The notes under the pieces: generated by a model
What the model was told of the DNA's origin: nothing
Seen by the model: only the letters and a program-made list of their open reading frames with translations
The model's database searches: none
Part shown: piece by piece, positions 42,610 through 51,079 of the stretch
Numbering within the stretch: position 1 is the first letter of the stretch
Layout of the letters: every line of letters begins with the position of its first letter
Translations under genes and position numbers: made by a program
Origin: an uncultured Clostridia bacterium
Lineage (GTDB): Bacteria; Bacillota; Clostridia; Christensenellales; Aristaeellaceae
Assembly (NCBI GenBank): GCA_947165425.1
Contig: CAMVAJ010000011.1
Span: forward strand, 1 to 52,106
DNA length: 52,106 nt
Direction of reading: 5' to 3'

Positions 42610-44100
42610 ATGGATGTGAATTGCTGTCTCGCGTCCCTGGTGCGCTACGGGCTGGACCGGGGCCTGATCGAGGAGAGCGACCAGACCTTTGTCCTCAACC
42701 AGCTGCTGGACGCCCTCTCCCTGCCCGGCTGGGAGCCCGCCGAGCCGGCGGACCTGCCGCTGGAGGAGATTCTGCGGGGGCTGCTGGACGACGCGGTGCG
42801 CCGCGGCGTCTGCGCCGACGACGTCACCAGCCGCGACCTGCTGGACACCAAGCTCATGGGAGCCCTGACGCCCTGGCCCCACGAGGTGCGCCGCGCCTTC
42901 GCGGCGCGCTACGCCGAGTCGCCGCAGGCCGCCACCGACTGGTACTACCGCTTCTCCCAGGACACCGACTATATCCGCCGCTACCGCGTCGCCCGGGACC
43001 TCAAGTGGGACGCGCCCACCCCCTACGGCGACCTGGTCATCACGATCAATCTGAGCAAGCCGGAGAAGGATCCCAAGGCCATCGCCGCCGCGCGCAGCGC
43101 CCCCCAGAGCGGCTACCCCAAGTGCCAGCTCTGCGCCGAGAACGAGGGCTACGCCGGGCGGATGAACCACCCGCCCCGGCAGAATCACCGCATCATCCCG
43201 GTCACCATCGCGGGCAGCCCGTGGTTCCTGCAGTACAGCCCCTACGTCTACTACAACGAGCACTGCATTGTCTTCAACGCCCGCCACACGCCGATGGTGA
43301 TCGACCGGGCGGCCTTCGAGAAGCTGCTGGACTTCGTGACCGTCTTCCCCCACTATTTTGTCGGCAGCAACGCCGACCTACCCATCGTGGGCGGCAGCAT
43401 CCTGAGCCACGAGCACTTCCAGGGCGGGCGCTTCACCTTCCCGATGGAGAAGGCCCCGGTGGAGCGGGAGCTGTGCTTCGCGGGCTATGACGACATCCGC
43501 GCCGGCATCGTCCGCTGGCCCATGAGCGTCATCCGCCTGACCGGCCCCGACAGGGCGCGCCTCGCGGCGCTGGCGGAGCGGATTCTCCGCTGCTGGCGCG
43601 GCTACACCGACGAGGCCGCCTTCATCCTGGCCGAGACGGAGGGCGTCCCCCACAACACGATCACGCCCATCGCCCGCCGCCGCGGCGGGGACTACGAGCT
43701 GGATCTGGTGCTGCGCAACAACATCACCACGCCGGAGCACCCCCTGGGCGTCTACCACCCCCACGCCGAGCTCCACCACATCAAGAAGGAGAATATCGGT
43801 CTGATCGAGGTGATGGGCCTGGCTGTGCTGCCCGCGCGGCTCAAGCGCGAGCTCTCCGAGCTTGCGGAGGCCCTCGTCTCCGGCGCGCCGCTGACCGGCG
43901 AGCTGGAAAAGCACGCCCCCTGGGCCGAAGAGCTCAAGCGGAAGTACACCTTCACGGCTGAGAACGCCGAGGAGATCCTCAAGGCCGAGGTTGGCCATGT
44001 CTTCGCCCAGGTGCTTGAGCACGCCGGCGTCTACCGCCGCAGTCCGGAGGGCCAGGCCGCCTTCCTGCGCTTCGTCGAGGCGGTCAACCGGATGGCATGA
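42610..44100 (+). CDS. galT: UDP-glucose--hexose-1-phosphate uridylyltransferase, class II GalT
   Basis: A 496-residue Leloir-pathway enzyme exchanging UMP between UDP-glucose and galactose-1-phosphate. Class II signatures are CQLCAENEGYAGRMNHPPRQNHR, PIVGGSILSHEHFQGGRF (with nucleophile-region His) and NTITPIARR. The closing stretch has YHPHAELHHIKKENIGLIEVMGLAVLPARL. This form is about 490-500 residues and differs from class I (GalT of E. coli, about 350). ATG 42610 follows GGGAGG. A longer upstream frame would run through the promoter. No galK or galE is adjacent. Confidence 0.95.
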   Translation: MDVNCCLASLVRYGLDRGLIEESDQTFVLNQLLDALSLPGWEPAEPADLPLEEILRGLLDDAVRRGVCADDVTSRDLLDTKLMGALTPWPHEVRRAFAARYAESPQAATDWYYRFSQDTDYIRRYRVARDLKWDAPTPYGDLVITINLSKPEKDPKAIAAARSAPQSGYPKCQLCAENEGYAGRMNHPPRQNHRIIPVTIAGSPWFLQYSPYVYYNEHCIVFNARHTPMVIDRAAFEKLLDFVTVFPHYFVGSNADLPIVGGSILSHEHFQGGRFTFPMEKAPVERELCFAGYDDIRAGIVRWPMSVIRLTGPDRARLAALAERILRCWRGYTDEAAFILAETEGVPHNTITPIARRRGGDYELDLVLRNNITTPEHPLGVYHPHAELHHIKKENIGLIEVMGLAVLPARLKRELSELAEALVSGAPLTGELEKHAPWAEELKRKYTFTAENAEEILKAEVGHVFAQVLEHAGVYRRSPEGQAAFLRFVEAVNRMA

Positions 44101-44113
44101 TCGCCGTTTATCC

Positions 44114-44154
44114 AAAGGCACTCCGCCGACCCGCGGCGGAGTGCCTTTGTTTTT
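44114..44154. terminator. Bidirectional terminator between galT and the SH3/C39 protein gene
   Basis: Arms AAAGGCACTCCGCC (44114-44127) and GGCGGAGTGCCTTT (44135-44148), 7-base loop, followed by GTTTTT. The A-tract/T-tract layout suits both convergent genes. Confidence 0.9.
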
Positions 44155-44183
44155 GAGCTGACGCGGCAGGAGACCGGCCCTGT

Positions 44184-46031
44184 TTACTGTACCCCGTCGG
44201 GCTGGATCAGCCGGACGCCGCGCCCGGCGATGTAGTCCAGCGTCATCCAGTACTCTAAACCGCCGTACATGTCCGTGTTCAGATACCAGCGCGCGCCGGG
44301 CAGGTCGTCCAGCCGGGTCACCGCGCGCCAGCCGCCGCTGGGCGTCTGGTAGTAGAGCCCGCCGTTCACAATGCGCTCGAAGGTCGCGGAGGGCGCGGAG
44401 TCCACGATGTGGGCCATGGTCCCGTCCTCGGAGATGGACTCCACCAGGGCAATATGCCCGCGGACGATGGAGAAGGAGAACATGCAGCCCGCCCGCAGCA
44501 GGCGGACGATCTCCTCCTTGTCCTCGATCAGCCCGGGCTGGGTCGTAAAGCCGTATTTATGGGAGGACTCCCGCAGCAGCCGCTCGTTGTTCGTCCCGTC
44601 CGGGGTCAGGCAGAGGGCGTATTTTTTCGCCAGCTTCTCCGGCTGCACATCCTCGGTGTCGAAGCCCAGGCGCTGCAGGGCGTGGCTGAGCGTGAAGATC
44701 GCGCAGCCGGACTTGTCCAGCGTGGAATCGCGGTAGGCCTTCCGCCGCCACCAGCCGTCCTTCTGGCTGTAGACCCGGCTGAGGGGCTGCTCGCCCTCCG
44801 CCTCCGTCACCACGAAGTCCCGGGACACCGTCTCCTTGCGCTTCTGCTCGTCGCGCACGGTGACGGTGACGGTATAGGCGCCCGCCTCCCGGGGGCGGAA
44901 GGCCGCGTCGAAGTGGGTGCTGTCCTCCCCCTCGTAGTATTTGCCGCCGTCCTTGCGCAGCGACCAGGCGACCGCATGGCGGGTCCAGGCCTCGCAGCTG
45001 AGCTCCAGCACGTCGCCGACCGCGAGCTTCTCGGTGCTCAGGGCGAGGGTGACCTCCCCCTCCGGCAGCAGCCCGGTCTGATCCATCGGCGGCTCGGCAA
45101 AGCCCTCATAGACTGCGGTGAAGGGCACCTCCCCGCGCTGCGCGTCCACCAGCGCCGTATAACGCACCTGGTCCGCGCCGGAGAGAAAATCGCACTGGTA
45201 CAGCGGCCCGGGGATGCCGCTGAGCCCCTCCGCCCACAGCGCGACCACCCCGTAGAGATTTTCCTTCAGATAGGACTTGAACTGCTTTTTGAGGGCGGTG
45301 GACGCCAGGGCGAGCGCCTCCATCGGCTTGACGGCGTCGGCGGTCTCGCCCCCGTCCTCCACGGGCAGGAGGGCGATGGCCGTCCGCGGCACAAAGCCCC
45401 AGTCCTCCCCGGCGCGGATCAGGCAGTCCGTCTCCCCCAGCTGCGTCACGGTCACCGTCTCCCCCGCCGGGAGCCTGTCCTGGTGGGGGAGCGCCGGCGA
45501 GAGCGTCGGCTGCAGCCAGGTCTCCTCCGTGACGATCCCCTGCCGGGCGATCCACTCCGCCGGCGCGGCGGGCTCCGTCCGCTGCCAGGAGAGCTTGCCC
45601 GCCGGGACCCAGCCGCGCAGCCCGCCGCAGGTCACCTCGGCCCACTCGCCGCTCACCGACAGCACCGTCACCGCCTCCCGCAGCCCGGCCACGCCGCAGA
45701 GGCGCGCGCCGCTGTCCGGCTCGGCGTGCATCAGCAGATCGGTCTCGTCCGCATAGACGGTCTTGCCCGCCAGATCCGCCGGCATCAGCAGATAATCCCG
45801 CTGGACATAGCCGGTCTTTTTCTTGTAGGTGATCTGAACCCAGCCGTCCGTCTCCTCCCCGATCTCCACCAGCGTGTGGTTCGGCACGGTGGTCACCAGC
45901 TTGGTCTTCGCCCCCGGCCCCTTGCGGACGTTGAGCTTGCCGCCGGGGGTGTTCACCCGGGCGCTCTCGGAGAGCGCGGCGGAAAGCAGCAGAAAGAAAA
46001 CCGCCGCGAACAGCACGATGATTCGTTTCAC
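44184..46031 (-). CDS. Secreted SH3-repeat protein with papain-like (C39-type) domain
   Basis: A 615-residue exported protein. Signal peptide about 1-21 (IIVLFAAVFFLLLSAALS), then SH3b repeats: NVRKGPGAKTKLVTTVPNHT with YVQRDYLL, a second around LLMHAEPDSGARLCGVAG and GWVPAGKLSW, and perhaps a third. A middle region with an Ig-like stretch (DVLELSCEAWTRHAVAWSLRKDG) follows. The C-terminal domain has DKSGCAIFTLSHALQRLGF (nucleophile Cys near 443), RGHIALVESI (His) and HIVDSAP (Asp), in the order of papain-like C39_2 peptidases. Wall-binding plus peptidase suggests peptidoglycan or surface-protein processing. The start is GTG 46031, after GAGGTGAT. It follows tgt by 42 bases. Confidence 0.87.
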   Translation of the reverse strand: MKRIIVLFAAVFFLLLSAALSESARVNTPGGKLNVRKGPGAKTKLVTTVPNHTLVEIGEETDGWVQITYKKKTGYVQRDYLLMPADLAGKTVYADETDLLMHAEPDSGARLCGVAGLREAVTVLSVSGEWAEVTCGGLRGWVPAGKLSWQRTEPAAPAEWIARQGIVTEETWLQPTLSPALPHQDRLPAGETVTVTQLGETDCLIRAGEDWGFVPRTAIALLPVEDGGETADAVKPMEALALASTALKKQFKSYLKENLYGVVALWAEGLSGIPGPLYQCDFLSGADQVRYTALVDAQRGEVPFTAVYEGFAEPPMDQTGLLPEGEVTLALSTEKLAVGDVLELSCEAWTRHAVAWSLRKDGGKYYEGEDSTHFDAAFRPREAGAYTVTVTVRDEQKRKETVSRDFVVTEAEGEQPLSRVYSQKDGWWRRKAYRDSTLDKSGCAIFTLSHALQRLGFDTEDVQPEKLAKKYALCLTPDGTNNERLLRESSHKYGFTTQPGLIEDKEEIVRLLRAGCMFSFSIVRGHIALVESISEDGTMAHIVDSAPSATFERIVNGGLYYQTPSGGWRAVTRLDDLPGARWYLNTDMYGGLEYWMTLDYIAGRGVRLIQPDGVQ

Positions 46032-46073
46032 GTCCCCATCACCTCACGCGATCAAGGCTTCAGCCATACGGTC

Positions 46074-47286
<1,213 letters not shown>

Positions 47287-47329
47287 CCGGTCCCTTCCAA
47301 ATTCTCCCGCCGCCGCCTGCCGTCCGCCC

Positions 47330-47358
47330 TTGACACGGGCCCCTCCGGCGCTTAAAAT
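47330..47358 (+). promoter_or_regulatory. Promoter of type III glutamine synthetase
   Basis: Perfect TTGACA (47330-47335), a 17-base spacer and TAAAAT (47353-47358). The leader to the start is about 96 bases and carries the conserved hairpin element. Confidence 0.88.
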
Positions 47359-47397
47359 ACCGCCGTGACAGACAAGCCCGCCCAGAGGGAACCTGTA

Positions 47398-47453
47398 TTT
47401 TCATTCATCGTGTTCAATCGTACTTTTGTACGATTGATGGTCGCTTTAGGAGG
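47398..47453 (+). promoter_or_regulatory. Conserved 5' leader hairpin element (copy 2, before glutamine synthetase)
   Basis: Stem CAATCGTAC (47415-47423) and GTACGATTG (47428-47436) with a TTTT loop. It is flanked by TTTTCATTCATCG upstream and ATGG then TTTAGGAGG downstream. It lies between the promoter and the Shine-Dalgarno. Compared with copy 1, one G-C pair is changed to A-T with pairing kept. The upstream TCATTCATCGTG could alternatively pair with the 3' arm, 11 of 12 positions counting G-U. Confidence 0.7.
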
Positions 47454-47460
47454 AACGTCC

Positions 47461-49548
47461 GTGGAGAGTATGGAAAACCTGTTCGGCAGCAACGTCTTCA
47501 ACGACGCGGAGATGATGCGTCATCTGCCCAAAGACACCTACCGCGCCCTGCGCAAGACCATCGAGGAGGGGCGGCGTCTCGACCCGGCCATCGCCGGCGT
47601 TGTCGCCCACGCGATGAAGGACTGGGCCATCAGCCGCGGCGTCACCCACTACACCCACTGGTTCCAGCCGATGACCGGCATCACGGCGGAAAAGCACGAC
47701 GCCTTCATCGCGCCCCTGCCCGGCGGGCGGGTCATCGAGAGCTTCTCCGGGAGCGAGCTGGTGCGCGGCGAGTCCGACGCCTCCTCCTTCCCCTCCGGCG
47801 GCCTGCGCTCCACCTTCGAGGCCCGGGGCTACACCGCCTGGGACCCCACGAGCTACGCCTTCATCAAGGACAACGTGCTGTGCATTCCCACGGCCTTCTG
47901 CTCCTACGGCGGCGAGGCCCTGGACAAAAAGACCCCCCTCCTGCGCTCCATGGACGCCCTCTCGGCGCAGGCCGTGCGCGTGCTCCGGCTCTTCGGCCGG
48001 GAGACGGCCCGCGTGGTGCCCACCGTCGGCCCGGAGCAGGAGTATTTCCTGATCGACCGCAAGCTCTACGAGAAGCGCCTCGACCTGGTGATGACCGGCC
48101 GGACCCTCTTCGGCAGCAAGCCGCCCAAGGGCCAGGAGCTGAACGACCACTATTACGGCGCGATCAAGCCCCGGGTGCAGGCCTTCATGAAGGACCTGAA
48201 CGAGGAGCTGTGGCGGCTGGGCGTGCTGGCCAAGACCGAGCACAACGAGGCCGCCCCCGCCCAGCACGAGATGGCGCCCATCTACGCCGTGGTCAACGTC
48301 TCCGCCGACCACAACCAGCTGACCATGGAGATCATGAAGAAGGTGGCGGAGCGCCACGGCCTGGTGTGCCTGCTGGCGGAGAAGCCCTTCGCGGGCGTGA
48401 ACGGCTCCGGCAAGCACAACAACTGGTCTATGACCACCTCCGCCGGCGACAATCTGCTCGAGCCCGGCGACTCCCCCTACGACAGCGCCCAGTTCCTGCT
48501 CTTCCTGGTCGCGGTGATCCGCGCGGTGGACGAGTATCAGGATCTGCTGCGCGTCTCGGTCGCCAGCGCGGGCAACGACCACCGTCTCGGCGCCAACGAG
48601 GCGCCCCCCGCGATCATCTCCATCTTCCTGGGCGACGAGCTGACCGCCATCCTGCAGGCCCTGGAGAGCGGCGAGGCCTACGAGGGCCACGGCCGGCAGG
48701 AGATGACCGTCGGCGTCCACGCGCTGCCGAAGTTCCCCCGCGACAACACAGACCGGAACCGCACCTCCCCCTTCGCCTTCACGGGCAACAAGTTCGAGTT
48801 CCGCTCCCTGGGCGCCTCCGATTCTATCGCGGACTGCAACGTCGCGCTCAACGCCGCCGTGGCGGAATCCCTGCGGGTCTACGCGGACGAGCTGGAGGCC
48901 GCGGAGGACTTCACCTCCGCCCTCCACGACCTGATCGTGCGCGAGATCCGCGCCCACCGCCGCATCATCTTCAACGGCAACGGCTACTCCCCCGAGTGGG
49001 TCGCCGAGGCGGAGAAGCGGGGCCTGCACAACCTGCGCACCACCGCGGACGCCGCGCCCTGCCTGCTGGAGGAGAAGAACATCGAGCTCTTCCGGCGGCA
49101 CCGCATCTACACCCCCGCCGAGGTGCACGCCCGCTACGAGATCCTGCTGGAGGGCTACTGCAAGGTCCTGAACATCGAGGCGGAGACCGCTCTGACCATG
49201 GCCAAGCGGGAGATTCTCCCCGCCGCCATGCGCTACAGCGGGAAGCTGGCCCGCGACGCAGCCGCCATCAAGAGCTACGCCCCGGCCCTCTCCGCGCGCC
49301 CGGAGGAGAAGCTCCTGGAGGAGATCGCGGAGGAGGCTGCCCTCTTCTCGGACCGGATCGATCAGCTGCGGCAGGCGGTCACCGCCATCCCGGCCGCCGC
49401 CGACGTGCTCACCCGCGCCTGCTATATGCGCGACAGCGTGCTGCCCGCCATGGCCGCGCTGCGCCGCAGCGCCGACGCCCTGGAGACGGAGGTAGCCCGC
49501 GAGGACTGGCCCTTCCCGACCTACGCGGACCTGCTCTTCCAGATCTGA
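47461..49548 (+). CDS. glnN: Glutamine synthetase type III (GlnN)
   Basis: A 695-residue enzyme making glutamine from glutamate, ammonia and ATP. Type III members form large dodecamers and are about 700 residues. THWFQPMTG and [81 protein letters not shown] and [13 protein letters not shown] are type III signatures. The start is GTG 47461 with AGGAGG 7 bases before it. ATG 47470 is too far from that site. Own strong promoter and leader hairpin element. No terminator is clearly seen after it. Confidence 0.95.
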   Translation: MESMENLFGSNVFNDAEMMRHLPKDTYRALRKTIEEGRRLDPAIAGVVAHAMKDWAISRGVTHYTHWFQPMTGITAEKHDAFIAPLPGGRVIESFSGSELVRGESDASSFPSGGLRSTFEARGYTAWDPTSYAFIKDNVLCIPTAFCSYGGEALDKKTPLLRSMDALSAQAVRVLRLFGRETARVVPTVGPEQEYFLIDRKLYEKRLDLVMTGRTLFGSKPPKGQELNDHYYGAIKPRVQAFMKDLNEELWRLGVLAKTEHNEAAPAQHEMAPIYAVVNVSADHNQLTMEIMKKVAERHGLVCLLAEKPFAGVNGSGKHNNWSMTTSAGDNLLEPGDSPYDSAQFLLFLVAVIRAVDEYQDLLRVSVASAGNDHRLGANEAPPAIISIFLGDELTAILQALESGEAYEGHGRQEMTVGVHALPKFPRDNTDRNRTSPFAFTGNKFEFRSLGASDSIADCNVALNAAVAESLRVYADELEAAEDFTSALHDLIVREIRAHRRIIFNGNGYSPEWVAEAEKRGLHNLRTTADAAPCLLEEKNIELFRRHRIYTPAEVHARYEILLEGYCKVLNIEAETALTMAKREILPAAMRYSGKLARDAAAIKSYAPALSARPEEKLLEEIAEEAALFSDRIDQLRQAVTAIPAAADVLTRACYMRDSVLPAMAALRRSADALETEVAREDWPFPTYADLLFQI

Positions 49549-49730
49549 GCGCCGCCCGCCCCGCAACGTTTGGACATCTTTTTACATGTTTTAAGGAATT
49601 CTAAATCTTTCGTCATCATTTGTTCAAAAAGATCTGAAAAGTCCATTTCTACCTGATGTTTTCTCCCTTTTGGGACCTGTTCTTCCGCTGTTTTGCAGGA
49701 AAATATCGGCTGAAAAAGGCAAACAACCCC

Positions 49731-49759
49731 TTGCACAACACCTGCGGTTGTGCTATAAT
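49731..49759 (+). promoter_or_regulatory. Promoter with palindrome between -35 and -10
   Basis: TTGCAC (49731-49736), a 17-base spacer and TATAAT (49754-49759), with TGC giving an extended -10. GCACAAC (49733-49739) and GTTGTGC (49747-49753) form a perfect inverted repeat filling the spacer. The region 49549-49730 upstream is AT-rich and contains no gene or clear terminator. Confidence 0.8.
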
Positions 49760-49770
49760 CCGTTTCTGTA

Positions 49771-49792
49771 AGGTATGCAACAAGGCATACCT
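49771..49792 (+). repeat. 5' leader hairpin of the secreted-protein mRNA
   Basis: Arms AGGTATGC (49771-49778) and GCATACCT (49785-49792) with a 6-base loop, about 5 bases from the expected transcription start. A 5'-end stem like this can stabilise an abundant mRNA. Confidence 0.6.
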
Positions 49793-49848
49793 CAATATCT
49801 CCGACATTCCAATTGATGGATGCGGAAGAAGAAAGGAAGTAGATTCCA

Positions 49849-50361
49849 ATGAAAAAGATTACTGCGCTCCTGCTGGCCGCCATCATGGTGCTCGCTTCCG
49901 TGTCCGCGCTTGCCGCTGGAAGCCCCACCGCCCAGGGTGTGTCCGTGTACGTGCCCATGACGCCCGCTGGCGCCCACTTCGAGGTCGGCGAGCTCGGCAC
50001 CACCGGTGCTGCTTACCAGACTGCTGTGCAGAATGGTGAGAACCCCTACACCGACGAGACCAAGGCGACCCTGGACGAGATGTTCCCCGATGGCTACAGC
50101 ACCTACGACATCGTTGGCCTGAAGATTTCCGGCGCTGTCGAGGGTGAGGGTGCTGAAGTTGAGCTCGAGTTCGCGACTGAGTACAAGGCCGGCACCCCCG
50201 TTGCCGCCGTGCTGGTGGTCGTGAATGGCGAGACTGCCTCTGAGAGCGTCCTGAAGGCTGAGGTCAAGGAAGACTATGTCGTGACCGTGACCTTCCCCGC
50301 CGACGTTCTGATGGCTGCGCAGACCGCGGAAGAGTGCTTCCTGGCGATCGTTGCCAAGTAA
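49849..50361 (+). CDS. Small secreted protein of unknown function (paralogue 1)
   Basis: A 170-residue protein I do not recognise. Signal peptide about 1-22 (KKITALLLAAIMVLASVSALA). The mature part has TDETKATLDEMFPDGYSTYDIVGLKISG, AEVELEFATEYKAG, AAVLVVVNGE and YVVTVTFPADVLMAAQT. The pattern of alternating hydrophobic strands suggests a small beta-sandwich. Its codons (GCT, GGT, GTT, GTG) are visibly different from the C-ending bias of neighbours, which may mean high expression. AAAGGAAG precedes the ATG. It has its own regulated-looking promoter and a perfect terminator, so it is probably a monocistronic abundant protein. Envelope or extracellular role is inferred. Confidence 0.85.
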   Translation: MKKITALLLAAIMVLASVSALAAGSPTAQGVSVYVPMTPAGAHFEVGELGTTGAAYQTAVQNGENPYTDETKATLDEMFPDGYSTYDIVGLKISGAVEGEGAEVELEFATEYKAGTPVAAVLVVVNGETASESVLKAEVKEDYVVTVTFPADVLMAAQTAEECFLAIVAK

Positions 50362-50376
50362 GAAATCAATCATTGA

Positions 50377-50405
50377 GGGCGGCGTGCAAACACGCCGCCC
50401 TTTTT
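50377..50405 (+). terminator. Terminator between the two secreted paralogues
   Basis: Arms GGGCGGCGTG (50377-50386) and CACGCCGCCC (50391-50400), CAAA loop, TTTTT. A leak through it would be needed to express the second paralogue. Confidence 0.92.
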
Positions 50406-50452
50406 AGCCCCTGCGACGGCCGCCTGCAGGCCGAAGAAAGGAAGTCTCGCCG

Positions 50453-50941
50453 ATGAAAAGAGTTTTCGCTCTCCTGATGGCTGCCGTGCTGCTGCTGGCC
50501 GCCGTGCCGGCGCTGGCCGGGTCCATCGTCATTCCAATCGCCACGGCGCCGCCCCGCGAGAAGCTCGCCGATCTGGGTCAGGTCGGCCGCCGCTACGAGT
50601 CCGAGTCCCTGAACGGCGCCGCGCCCTACACCGCCGCGACGATGCTCACGCTGACCGAGGCGCTGGGCGAGGGCTACCGCACCCGGGATGTCTTCGGGCT
50701 TGACCTCTCCGCCGTCGTCGCGATGGGCGCCCGCGAGGTGGAGTTCGAGTTCGCCACCGACTACCAGTATCAGGAGGCCGTCTCCACCGTGCTAGTGGTG
50801 GTGCACGGCGAGGAGATCCGTGAGTTTGTGCTCGGCGGCGAGGTGATCGAGGAGTACGTTGTGCTCGTGAACTTCCCCGCGGACATCCTGGCGGCCACCG
50901 AGGGCGCGACGGAGACCTTCCTGTGCGTTGTCACCCGGTGA
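50453..50941 (+). CDS. Small secreted protein of unknown function (paralogue 2)
   Basis: A 162-residue tandem paralogue of the preceding gene. Signal peptide about 1-22 (MKRVFALLMAAVLLLAAVPAL). Shared blocks are PYTAATMLTLTEALGEGYRTRDVFGLDLS, VEFEFATDYQYQEA, VLVVVHGEEIREFVLGGEV, EEYVVLVNFPADILAATEGATETFL. Codon use is the ordinary GC-ending type, unlike paralogue 1. No promoter was found between them, so it may depend on read-through of the terminator. AAAGGAAG precedes the ATG. Function unknown. Confidence 0.85.
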   Translation: MKRVFALLMAAVLLLAAVPALAGSIVIPIATAPPREKLADLGQVGRRYESESLNGAAPYTAATMLTLTEALGEGYRTRDVFGLDLSAVVAMGAREVEFEFATDYQYQEAVSTVLVVVHGEEIREFVLGGEVIEEYVVLVNFPADILAATEGATETFLCVVTR

Positions 50942-50960
50942 GCGGAGCGGCCCTTCTGAG

Positions 50961-50986
50961 AGCGCGGCGTTTGCCGCGCTTTTTTG
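50961..50986 (+). terminator. Terminator after the second secreted paralogue
   Basis: Arms AGCGCGGC (50961-50968) and GCCGCGCT (50973-50980), GTTT loop, then a T-run. Confidence 0.9.
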
Positions 50987-51006
50987 CGTCCGGCGACGCT
51001 TCGGCC

Positions 51007-51035
51007 TTGAAAAGCCAGCCGGTCTGTACTATAAT
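51007..51035 (+). promoter_or_regulatory. Promoter of the M18 aminopeptidase gene
   Basis: TTGAAA (51007-51012), a 17-base spacer and perfect TATAAT (51030-51035), 44 bases before the ATG. Confidence 0.85.
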
Positions 51036-51079
51036 TTTTCCTGAACCTGACCGAATTTCAGCACCATATGGAGGCCACC

